Shown in pieces: positions 11,791 to 22,361 of a DNA stretch of 64,000 nucleotides (within the stretch, counting starts at the first letter, position 1; every line of letters starts with the position of its first letter). Below the pieces are notes generated by a model. The model saw nothing but the letters and a program-made list of their open reading frames with translations, was not told the origin of the DNA and searched no databases. The position numbers were made by a program, and so were the translations under genes. This DNA is from Stercorarius parasiticus. Its lineage: Eukaryota; Chordata; Aves; Charadriiformes; Stercorariidae. The stretch covers positions 372,001 through 436,000 of the forward strand of contig VWZL01000579.1 of NCBI GenBank assembly GCA_013396915.1. Reading direction: 5' to 3'.

Positions 11791-12539
11791 AGTATTGTAA
11801 TAATCTCATGCTGGGATCTCAGAAACAGAAACACTCAAGTGTTCATAACACTGTGCTAAATATGTGTCTAAGTCTATTCCTGCTCAGGCTTTTACTGAAG
11901 CACCATTTAAGAATTGTTTGGCAAAAAAAGAGATAGATACTTTGACCTAAGTTTCTAAATTTACCATTTGACTATATATTTTTCTTTAAACGCGCTGTGG
12001 CTCAGACATGCATTCACTTGCAATCTGTGTACACAGTGAATAGCTACACACATTTCATATGACCAGCCCTGTTTGCTTTCTGTGTGAAACAGAAGAGGTC
12101 ACTGTATCTGAAACAAACCCGAACTTGAAGCTAGAGTAATAAGTAATAATAAGTAACCTGAATGCAAACAAATCAAGCAATCTCACCCTGAAGTCAGCTT
12201 GAACCGGTTGATTTTCCTTACTGAACCCCTGCAAATGAGTTAAGTGGGAAAAGGAAAGCATCTACTTATGGGAAGCCGAAGTGGAGCTTTTAGTCTGATA
12301 AATTCAAGCCTGCACAGGACCCACTTTGCCTTACGAGGTGGCCCCATTTCTCCCTCCCCAACACCGGGCATGCTCCAGCAATCTCTGAGTCCCCTCTCCC
12401 AGCTCTTGGGAAGGAGGGGAGAAGTTTGATACAGGGCGTAAGAGTTTATAGCTTACCAGCTGTGTGAACAAACTCAGACTTATTGGGCTTCTGTGAACTG
12501 GGCTAAATCAATGAAACATCAGAGCTCAAACTTGACGCT
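11791..12539. other. Unique non-coding sequence
   Basis: Nothing recognised. A short direct repeat, AATAAGTAATAATAAGTAA, occurs at about 12139-12157. Confidence 0.55.
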
Positions 12540-12930
12540 TTATTTCCTTCGGTCTGAGGCTCTGCTCGCTATAAACGTGATCTGGAACAGCACGTGTGAG
12601 ACTGTGAAGCAAAAAAGAAATGAAAACAGAATGTGATTGTACGTGAGATCAGTTCCATGCTGATGTGATAATACGTTCAAAATTCTCATTTCTGTAGAAA
12701 GCTGACCACAGGCACTTCATCAATCAGTATTTCGATTTGTAATGTGTTCCGTATGGTTCTCTGTCATTACTTAATGGGGAACATCCCCTCTGAAAACATC
12801 TGACTCGGAGCTCTGCATCGAGAGAGCTGCTCATGTTTCAACCACGTTTCCCAGAAACTGAACACTCAGCAACATATTCATTTTAGTGACAGCCACCACT
12901 AATGAGAAACAGCCATGCGTTCATTGAATC
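12540..12930. promoter_or_regulatory. Candidate conserved non-coding block (CpG-retaining)
   Basis: Twelve CpG sites lie in about 390 bases at moderate GC content, with two ACGTG cores (12577-12600) and several TAAT or ATTA cores. There is no open frame of note and no repeat similarity. Composition suggests constraint or hypomethylation, but the function, if any, is unknown. Confidence 0.22.
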
Positions 12931-13392
12931 TTTTACAACCCAAAGAATTTTATATTAACAGCAACAAAAAAATCTCAGGTTCATTTACATGACAACTGAA
13001 TCTCTAGACTCTCAATTTTAACATCCCAAAGCTCATACTTGAATCAGTGTTTGTACTCCTTTCTTTCATCTTATAGTTTCTCTCACTATTTTTCGTCTCT
13101 AGTTAGGCCGGTTGTTCTGACATGTGTTCTGCATATCAGAAACAGGAAGCTGGGGCATGAATTGGAGGGTTTATCAGAAGCTGAGAGCTAGTGGAAAAAA
13201 AAAAGTTAATCAGTAAGTCCATCAGAAGTAAAAGGCTCACACAACAGTCAGTGATTTCATTAAATGAGAAAGGCCTAAAGAAAGCAATTAGAAAAGCTGA
13301 GACATTTTATTGGAGAGCTAAATTATTTTCCTGCATCAGATTTCTTTGCTCAGAACATCAGGGGATTACTAATCTCAAACCTTCTTGTTGGA

Positions 13393-13407
13393 TTTTTTTT
13401 TTTTTTT
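13393..13407. repeat. Poly-T tract
   Basis: Fifteen consecutive T followed by a GGTGTTTGGTTGG-type GT-rich stretch. Confidence 0.85.
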
Positions 13408-16400
13408 GGTGTTTGGTTGGTTTTGTAATAAAGAGGAGCAGCTATCCAAGATTTTGAATTGCCAATATAAGAAACAAAAAAATTTACCAGACCCACAAGG
13501 CATGCGAGTTCTGAAGAAACTAAAATTTTAGTTTGCATGAAAACAACCACTGTTCCAGAAGACTGGAGGTAGCAAGCGCTGTACCTTTATTTAGAAGAAT
13601 CTCGACTGGTTATTCAGGACGTTACTTTGAAATGGTCATTAAAACCAAAACAATAAAACAGCTGGATGTTCAGTATGCCACAGAGTCTAATCAGCAGGAT
13701 TTCTTCAGAGAAAACCTGTGTCTCACTAATCTGCTAAGAATTATTTAAATCTACCAACAACATACTGACAAAGGATAATTTATTTTCATAATGAACCTGA
13801 CAGAGACAAAGCAGGATACCAGGCAAGACAGAGCTACAGTAAGAATGAGAGTAGCAACTCTCCCAGCTCACAGGCCAGATGGTTTACTCCCTTACTCCCA
13901 GGACTGGTTCCAGGAGTAAATGCTTAGAAATAGAAGGAAGAGTTTTACAACTGCTTCAACTTATGTTATGATCTCCATCAAGGCAACATATAGAGAATTT
14001 CTAAAAAAAATTTAAGAGAGTATTTTATTTAATAGCGTTTTGCCAGCTAATTAAGTCAAGGTCAGAGTTGAAAAGTCAACTCATATACTAAGTTCAAAGC
14101 ACGATTAATTAGCACTTTTCATTTTTTAAAACACACTTCACAGGAGCGTATCAGGTTTCATCACATTAAGAAAGTTTACTTTTTCCTCCTAAATTCACTG
14201 CTTTTAAGCCTATGGTCCCTCCAGAACCTCAGTTTAACTTGAATAACTCATACTTTTCATCTTCACTATAGAAACCAATGATGTTCTTGGCTGTTGGTAA
14301 AAGCAGAAAAAGATTGAATCCTAAACTCATAAGTGACAAAAATGCCCCTTAACTTTCATTAGATTACTTACCAGATTCAAACGGAAGAGACAGAAACTCC
14401 ATCTGTTGGGATAGTAATCACCGAAAATACATGGCGTGAGAAGCTGAGTCTCTGAAAAAGGATGTCTAAGGCAATAAGTGGGATAAGTGAGATGAGGAAG
14501 TTTTGAGCAATTTGGGGTACAAGAGAGAACAAAGTTAGAAATTAAAATCCTAGTATCTGAAGCAAAGCACTCGAGATAGAAGATGAGGAAAATACTGTAA
14601 CTAGAAATTAAGAGAAAATAGCTAATTCAGAGAAAGGGATTAAACAGAGCTCAAAGAATTTCGAGCAAAATTTGCAGGTTTACATAAAGGACAGTTACTG
14701 AGCTTCAAGACACGACAGGTATCGCTTTACAGAAGAAAAAAAAGCAGATAATGTTAAAAAAAAAAAGATTAAGAGGTTTGTTGATAGACTTCTGGAAGGA
14801 AAGCCAAGGAAATAGGAATATGAATATTGCAATGCATAAGAAAATCAGGCAGCACCCTAAGCCCAAGTCCAAAGCACCAAGACCAGGCATCAGCACAGGC
14901 GGGAAAGAGAGTGAAGCACATGTCAAGTATGAGGCTGATCCAGGTAACAAGCTTGCAGGTGTAAAAAATAAGGTTGAAATGATGTTTTCTCAAAACAAGA
15001 AGCTGATTGGAAGTGCAGCTGAAAATGACATTTAGCATGTGCCTCACTACATAGTTTATCACTCAGATTATTCTCTTGACCTTTTAGTTGACTTCATCCA
15101 GAAAGTGTGCATCTGTGCTTTGTGGAACTCAGTCTTTTTTTTTTCATCTCCTCCTTAGCTGTCACTAGGCTTTTCCACCTGGTAAAGTGCTCATAGGCTT
15201 TATGCATGCCTTGTACTTGTGGGTTATTTCGGTGTGTTTCCCAAAGATGTCGTCAGTGGGAAACTTCAACAACTACAGCTGTTCAGGACTATTTCCTTCT
15301 AAGCACTCAATTATCTCTGAAAAACAAATTATGCCAGATCTGATGCTAAGTTTTTAACTGAAACTTTCAGAAATGTTCCATTTTTCCCAATACGCTAAAG
15401 CTGCCAGGGATGCATCTACCATATTTCAGCTCTTTGAAACCCAAAAAGTGTTGCAGTGGCAGCAAAAGGGCTGCTGCTACCAATGTCCTACCTCACCTGG
15501 TGCAAACGTGAAGATTATCCCAATCCTCCTGCAGCGATAGGGAGCAAGGTAGAAGTGTTGGGCCACGCGTATGCGTAGTGCTTTTCTGCCTGAGAGAAAT
15601 GAATCAAACTTTAGTATACAAAAAGGTTGTAATAGTGGGATGAATCGTGAATTATTGTACTTACATTAATAAATGTTTAGTTAGCTTGCTCAGACTTAAT
15701 CCAGACCCCATTTCTTTTGAGAGAATTAAAATGGCTACATATCTGTATGTATGTATTTCTAAGTAACAACAGCAGTAAATGGTAATCCCTTGGTACCAGA
15801 AAACGCACAAAACATGTCATTTTGCTTTCCTTTGGATTATTGCCTTGATGATAAACGTAATTATACCCCCATTCTCATAGGCAGTGAACAGATTGAGAGG
15901 GCCAAACTCTGGCTAGCTGCTAACAGGCACAATTTCAGAAAACTAAACTTTGGATACTCCACCTGTCCAAAATTGTGTTCCTAATGTTAGTAGAAAGTAC
16001 AGTCCAGGATTTTAATTCTTTCAGGGAAAGCTGAAAACCTGAATGTTGGTGTAGGTAGACATGCTGATTCAGCCAACACAGCATCAGGCTTCAATTTGGA
16101 AGAACGTATTTCAATTTGTTGTTTTTCGGCTTTCTTTAAAGGGATTTAAGGATTCAGGTGGAGAAGATGTGCTCGGAAGCACTGCATTTTCAGTTTTACG
16201 CTTAACTGAATGGGAGCTCGCCCTGCTCCTTCTGGATTAAACCATGTCCCAGAGAGAAATTGGGACCTTACTGACAGACCGAGGATAAATAAGTAGAAAC
16301 GAGGCTTTATAAGGCCATGAATAAGCGGTTGCCTCTGTTCCATTTCAGTAGTTTACACCTCACGCTCAGCCTGCCGAGGGGAGGAGACACGGTGGTGCTC

Positions 16401-16820
16401 CCACCGAGCTCCATCTGCCAGGTACCTGCACGGCAACCAGCCCTGGGCTCCCACTGGGCTATCACGGGCTTCCCATTGCTGATAACTGGTTATTTATAAC
16501 TAACAAGTGCTGTCACTGTGTTCCCATTACTAATAACTACCTATTAGGATTATTGTTGTTACTACTATGCTAGCAGTAGGCTAAATCCCAAGCTCCCAAC
16601 TCGGTTTTTATTCACACAAAATTATTCTCAGTAGGTAAAACCCGACTTTGGCGTGATTATTTGGTCAGTGTCACTCTCCCATTTCCAGAGCTATGTGGCT
16701 ACACCATTTTACCATTTACCACCAGTAATAAACTTATCTAGTTATTTTGCAAGAACAGATGAGCTGCCACTCTCTTCCTCCACTCTGAGGGCAGGGGAAG
16801 TAATTTCGAATCGTATTATT

Positions 16821-16840
16821 GTTTTGTTTTGTTTTGTTTT
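16821..16840. repeat. GTTTT pentanucleotide repeat
   Basis: Four perfect GTTTT units. A short microsatellite. Confidence 0.9.
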
Positions 16841-19028
16841 ATTTAAGAGTCAGAGAGAGGGTGACTCATGTTTCTGTTTGCAATTCAGCAGCTGCCTCCT
16901 ACTGTCCCCCTGAATCATCATTTTGGATGAAGCATTACTGCCATGGTCTTCATCATTTGTAGAAAGGGAGTAATTAACCAACCCTTCGTTTCATAGCATT
17001 ATAAAACATTCTTGCACAATTGGGCTAGACAGCTTTTGTTTGGAAGGGATGCAGTGAAATCTGAGAATTGGATTGTGAGAGGAATTTGCAGCGTCAAAAG
17101 AAATTTAATCACAATTATTCTTTTCACTTCTTTTGGCACTGATTTAAGAACTTGCTGTGATATGAGGTTAGTATAGGAAAGAAGAATGATCATCTTAAAG
17201 GGAGCTTTCTGCAGCCATAGCTGAACATTTTAAATAACTGGAATCTTTGACTTGTCAGCCTCTTGAGTTTTCTTAACTGTCACTTAATGTAGAATTTGCT
17301 CTTAATTCTCACAGATCAGTATATATCTGCTGTGCAGAAGATTACTAGTGACATAAAAAGTACAGATACTAACTGTGAAAATCTGAAAACTGAAATAAAC
17401 TTTTGAAATGGAAATGGAAAACTATGACAATGATTTCATCCAAAAATTCAAGTCACAGGTGGCTCTTGTCACAGTCTTATTTTCCATGGTATCACCAATG
17501 AGGAATCCCTGTAAATGGTTGCTGATGACACAGATGAACCAAAACATTTGAAGTGCAGCTTTGGGTCCCACGTGCGAGACTAAAGAATGTCATTTCGATC
17601 CCCTTTTCATTAAGTGTACTGAGAACAACCTCCTAAACACTCTTAGGTCCTATCATAAGCTAAACCTTTTGGATGCAGTTTTGAGTGCATAAAGTGATCT
17701 AGGGACTTAGTAAAGGCACCCTGATTTCCAATACATTAAATGTTCACTGTGGGGATCTAAGACTTACGCCCCATTATTAAGACTGACCTTTAGCATGCCC
17801 TGATGTTCAGCATCCTTCAGTAACTTTGAGAGGGAATTTATGCCATGCTGCTTGTCATGTGTGACTAACATAGCAAAGTGGTCAATCTTCAGCTCTTGTT
17901 ATGTGCCCTCTGCATAAGCAGGGCTCTACAACAACAGTTATTAGTGACAAAAATAATAATCACCACCCTAATTTCTGTTATTAGTTACACAGAATTACAG
18001 GACATTATTTAACATCACATCTGCCCATAAAAATTATGTGTTCCCCCACAAAATACACATTAATTTTAATGCTTAAGGAAGGCTGCTAAGCAACAATAAA
18101 AAATGCCATATTTATTAGGATGAGCACACTTAAAAGGAATATGCAAAGCTTCATCAATCTTGCATTGCTTATGCAATATGCAAACACTCATTTTATAAAG
18201 AAATATTAATCTTTTTACTGTGTCAAAGCTGATGTCACTATCGAAGAACAATTATTGAATATATTCCTCAAAATATGAAAAAAAGAAAATTTTAAATTGG
18301 TAAAATACAGGTAAATGTCTTCTTGTCTATCACTGTTCTACTGATTAGACACTAATTCCAGAGTACTCAAAAATCTATGCTTGCTGTAATTTCGTGGTGT
18401 TATATAAATATAATATATCAGTTACGTAAGTACTAACAGCTATTTCTTATTTAATGATATCCTTCCATAGGTACTGAAAGTAGAAGAATGCACGGCTCAC
18501 TCCATTACTGCTTATAGAGGTCAGCATAAGATAACCAAGTTGTGATGAAAAGCACTATTGTACTTGATCAACATAACATCTTTTAATATATAGGCAGCAC
18601 AGCACTTCTGATGTCTTTCAATCGTTCTGTTCTCTGTTTCTAAAACACTTAGGTAGTTAAAAAAATGTGGTATTAGGTGCTTTAGTTAGACTGGTGTCAC
18701 CTGATAAGCTTTATTAGATTTCAAAACACTGCTTTTCGTATCTCTTTAATCATTCCCTGAGTACAACATATATATGAATAATTCATTACAGGCAAATAAA
18801 GTAAATAATTTCCTGAGATGTTGCATATTTATTCAGGATTCAGAATCCCTTCCTTTCATAACAGTAAGTTTATTTCGCTGAATTTGAGTTAGGGAAGTTA
18901 ATGCACAAAAATTGGCGTTTTCTGCAGGAGCCCGTGGATGGTGTTTAGCTGAAGGCACAGCTGTTTGAACAGCTCTTTGTGTGGGTTACTAGGGAATGCC
19001 CACAGAAAGCCTGTTTGTGTGCTTTACT

Positions 19029-19050
19029 GGGGGAACTGGGGGGGGCAGGG
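19029..19050 (+). other. Sequence compatible with a G-quadruplex
   Basis: G5, AACT, G8, CA, G3 satisfies the usual four-runs-of-three-G rule if the G8 run is counted as two runs. This is a predicted DNA or RNA structure only, with no gene or promoter next to it that I can recognise. Confidence 0.5.
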
Positions 19051-19550
19051 CTTCTTTACATGCACTGAAATATATTTTCTACTCGTGCTGTACAATCTCC
19101 TTCCAAGTTTTGAATCTCCTGGCGCATTTTTATGCTCCCTGTTGACCTCGACATCATCATATAAAACATGACTTGAAGAAAGAGAAAACAGGTGGAGGCT
19201 CAATTTTCGTGCTTCCCATTCTGCCCTCACTGCTTCTTCCCACCCGGCTGCCCTCCTCCTTCTCTTCCCTCCCCCACTTCAGTTACCCAACAAAAAGCAA
19301 CAAATGAAAAACTAACCAAGGAAATGTTTCACAAAAAAAATTCCATGGCACCCTCTCCCCAACACACACACACAAAAGGCAGCCTTAGTATTAACCACAA
19401 TCATCCGGCAAATCCAAAAAAGCCTACATAATGAACGTACGAAAGTGTGAACTGCAAAACTGTGTTATTCAGTTAGCTCTTGGCAGAGCAGTTTTAACAT
19501 AAATAGGTTTGACATTTGATTAGAAATAGTCGCTTTTTCTTTCTTTTTCA

Positions 19551-19620
19551 TCCTCTTTTTTTCTTTTTCTTTCTCTTTCTCTTTTTCTTTCTTTTTTTCT
19601 TTCTCTTTCTTCTTTTTCTT
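19551..19620. repeat. Pure polypyrimidine tract (CT-rich low complexity)
   Basis: Seventy consecutive bases are C or T only, mostly TTTC and TTTTC blocks. A further 17 pyrimidines (19533-19549) precede it, separated by one A. Long mirror-like polypurine-polypyrimidine DNA can form triplex (H-DNA). AG follows at 19621-19622, which mimics a splice acceptor, but no coding exon follows. Confidence 0.9.
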
Positions 19621-20253
19621 AGTGGAAATAAATTATAGTCAGAGCACGCTGGAGCTTAGATAAATGAGAGCCAACATATTTTTAACTTGATTACATTCTG
19701 AAGTGATGTATAGAGGCGCATAGCTACAGTAAGTGATTCCATGGAGAGAAAGGGGGAGGGAAGGGAAAGCCCTCCACGGATATGATAAGGAAAGCTGGGA
19801 TGAATTGTGGGCTCTGTTCTCTGTTATCCAAGGGTGGCTAGCTGCTGCTGCACTAAAGGCCTTTATTCCCTGCCTGTGGGAAAGTGGTGGGCGAAGGCTG
19901 CGTTCTCAGTTACACTGCACATGCAGATTTTAATTAGCTGGATTAAAAACAAGACCGTATCATGTCCTTTAGCAGTATTCTATCTAGAAACAAAAGATTT
20001 TCTTTCCTGGCTTCTGCAAGCAGCACAGTACAGCATTAATAAAAAAAAGGTCATGGCGGTTCAAGATGAAAGGTCACACATGATAGAAACTCTATGTGAG
20101 GGGGACATCATGTTTATCTCTGTGATAAAGGAGCTCTGTTGGGGCAGGTCAGCACAACGCGTCTCAGCAATAGGAAAATATAAACATATGGGGTGGATAG
20201 ATGGTGGAGTGGGGAGTTTGGCAAAGCATGTTCAGCTGTGGAGGTAGAGAGTG

Positions 20254-20267
20254 AAAAAAAAAAAAAA
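20254..20267. repeat. Poly-A tract
   Basis: Fourteen consecutive A followed by GAGAG. Confidence 0.85.
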
Positions 20268-20645
20268 GAGAGCGAGCCGTTAGGGAGAGAATATAAGCTG
20301 AAAGGATCCAACTTTAAAAAAGCTAAACAGGGTCAAAAAGATCCTGAGATGAAGCCTGTGGTGATGGCTGCATCACACAGCTCGGAGCCTGTGCGGTGTG
20401 AATAAGGATCAAGCCTGTGGTGATACCCTCTGCCAGCAGGCAGGCCATGCCAGCTTGGGCCACTGGGCTATGTCCTCGCACACCACACATGGGCAGAGCC
20501 TGCACCCTTCTGCCCATGAAAAGACCACAGAGCTACTCCTCCCCGGGTCAAGCTTCAAGCCTCTGTCTAATTCCAGAGGATTCCCAAACTGAATGCTTGG
20601 GCTGAGATTGGGTATTTTATGTTTTAGTTGGGCCACTACAACTAT

Positions 20646-20714
20646 TGTGTTGGGGTTTGTGTGTTGGCTTTTTTTGTGGTGTTTTATTTGTGTTTGTTTG
20701 GTTGGTTTTTTTTA
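20646..20714. repeat. G/T-rich low-complexity stretch
   Basis: Almost only G and T on the plus strand, in irregular GTTT and GGTT blocks. Low complexity without a fixed unit. Confidence 0.75.
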
Positions 20715-21180
20715 ATGGAGAGCCAGGCTTTTCCCCAGTGAAGACCAAAGGAATCTGCATGTACTACCAGAGGAGCGCTAGCAGCTCTCTAACCCACAGC
20801 CTTCAAGGCTTTGCCTTGGAATGCACTGAGGACTCACCACCACCGTTATCAGTGGCAGGGAGATGCAAGCCCTCCTCGGCTTCTCTCAAGATCAGAGTGC
20901 AAAAATAAATGCATTATGGCCTTGCAAACCTCAGCTGATGCAATAGTCTCAGTTGGTCTGAGTAGAGCCACTGCCACCTGCAAGCATCCATAGGAGAGTG
21001 CTTCAGGCCGGAGGGACAACATGGAAAGGGAAGGAAAAGAGAGCTAAAGGTAGATTAGGCCAAATGTTCCTCCTCTGCTTTGACATACTTCTTACTTCTC
21101 AAAGTCCAGCTCAGAAAAAAAAAAAAAAGTTCTATTTCTATGTAAATCATTCTGTGAAGCAACTCTTCTTTTCTTCATAA

Positions 21181-21480
21181 CGTTTTCATTAAATAAGATT
21201 CGCACGGCCCGGGCCAGGTATGACTGCGTACATGTTGGGTTCCATAGCCTCTTTTATGAGACTGATCCATGAATAGGTCAATTAAGAAACAAAGAGGCTT
21301 TTTAACCCAGAAGGAACATTGAGCAAAAGCACACAATCGGGTTCTCATAGTTCAGCAAGGTGCTGCACATCAAATGACCGCATTAATTAACAGCACACTC
21401 TTACCCCGTAGCAAACCCGAGGCAAAAAATGCGTTAGCTTAAACGTCGTGGAAATCAGTACTTGTCAGCTTCAGTAATTC
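21181..21480. promoter_or_regulatory. Candidate conserved non-coding element with homeodomain-type sites
   Basis: Twelve CpG sites in 300 bases is close to what the base composition alone would predict, so CpG depletion is largely absent here. The block also carries homeodomain-like cores: GTCAATTAAG (21278-21287) and GCATTAATTAACAGC (21380-21394). No open frame, repeat similarity or splice structure explains it. In a gene-poor region this profile fits a developmental enhancer, but only cross-species alignment could show that. Confidence 0.3.
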
Positions 21481-21631
21481 AATCATATGTCTGAGCTCTA
21501 AGAAAAGTAAAGGCTAGTGCTAGAAACCAGAAACCTCCTGCATAAAACAATACAGTTTTTCATTTCGAGCAGCAATTCAGTATAGTAGTTACCTACCAAA
21601 CTGATAACGCAATGATTAAAATGTCCCAATT

Positions 21632-21649
21632 CTGCTGCTGCTGCTGCTG
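21632..21649. repeat. CTG trinucleotide repeat
   Basis: Six perfect CTG units in non-coding context. Short, but of the class that can vary in length. Confidence 0.9.
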
Positions 21650-22196
21650 AGATCATTGGAAAATCATGGTTTAATTCAATACATGTAGGTCATTTTCTGT
21701 AATCTCAGCAATACAGCATGGCCTAATATAATCATTTCGTATTATGAGCTTTTTAAACCTACTTGGCCTTCACTGCCGTTTATCTTTAGAATAGAGAAAA
21801 AGATTATAGCATGAATTGCCCGATTCTTATTTATATTGCTGCAGGCAGAAGTATAACATAGTACCGTGAAGGACAGTGTTACATGGGTTAACTGGCGTAC
21901 CAGATGCACAGTTAGCCCTAGAAACACAGAGCACCAGCTCCCCAGACTATCATCTCAGCCATCCCTGTCGGACTCTTCAGGCTTATCCAAACGCACCCCC
22001 AGTGCTCTGATTGTGACAGCTCTTGCTCTAGGGGTGAACGCACTTGTGTCCATTTTGCAGGGTTTAAAATAAATTCCCTTCCCAGACACGTGAACAAAGT
22101 TGCTACAGAAATCAAAGGGAGTTTTATGTTCACATCAGTTTAGCATGCTTATGTGACCTCGAGCACCTGGTGTGTTTGTATCTCAACACCTCGCAG

Positions 22197-22330
22197 CTTT
22201 TTACCCTTTTATCCAGATGGGATGCTGAGTCATAGAAGATCTTAGTTACTTGCTCAAAGCCATCAGAGATCTTCCATCATGGAAGAGAGCCGAAGCTGGC
22301 TTTTCCAGAACCTCAGCTCGTGTGATAAAC
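22197..22330 (-). mobile_element. MIR-like (CORE-SINE) fossil
   Basis: The plus strand from 22212 reads TTTATCCAGATGGGATGCTG and then AGTCATAGAAGAT and TTACTTGCTCAAAGCCATC. This keeps the order and spacing of the reverse-complemented CORE-SINE/MIR central region: CAGATGAGGAAACTGAGGCA, then CAGAGAGGT, then AACTTGCCCAAGGTCACA. A TTTTTACCC just upstream fits the same consensus. It is highly diverged, as expected for an insertion older than birds, and the tRNA head is not recognisable. Bird genomes contain few such copies. Confidence 0.55.
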
Positions 22331-22341
22331 CTCTCGGTAGT

Positions 22342-22361
22342 TCAAAACTAACAAGTTTTGA
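22342..22361. other. Small perfect hairpin
   Basis: TCAAAACT and AGTTTTGA pair perfectly (8 bp) around the loop AACA, just beyond the MIR-like fossil. No downstream T-run or gene gives it a role. Confidence 0.35.

Larger units (their letters stand above)
12931..19028. other. Unique non-coding sequence
   Basis: About 6 kb without a recognised gene, RNA or transposon. The frame at 14751-15035 (94 codons, lysine-rich because of A-rich DNA) and its minus-strand shadows show no domain. A T homopolymer and a GTTTT repeat inside it are listed separately. Confidence 0.55.
19621..21180. other. Non-coding sequence with low-complexity patches
   Basis: No gene is recognised. The 146-codon frame at 19807-20247 has no domain and ends in A-rich sequence. 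About 20410-20590 is somewhat GC-rich. A 14-base string, AAGCCTGTGGTGAT, occurs twice near 20353 and 20412. Poly-A, GT-rich and A-rich stretches are present. Confidence 0.5.

Noticed and set aside
19611..19640. Strong-looking splice acceptor after the pyrimidine tract
   Set aside because: Frames downstream meet stops quickly and no coding exon or donor is evident. Kept only as a speculative finding for non-coding RNA.
19807..20247. 146-codon plus-strand frame
   Set aside because: No domain, irregular composition, and overlapping frames on the other strand. Treated as chance.
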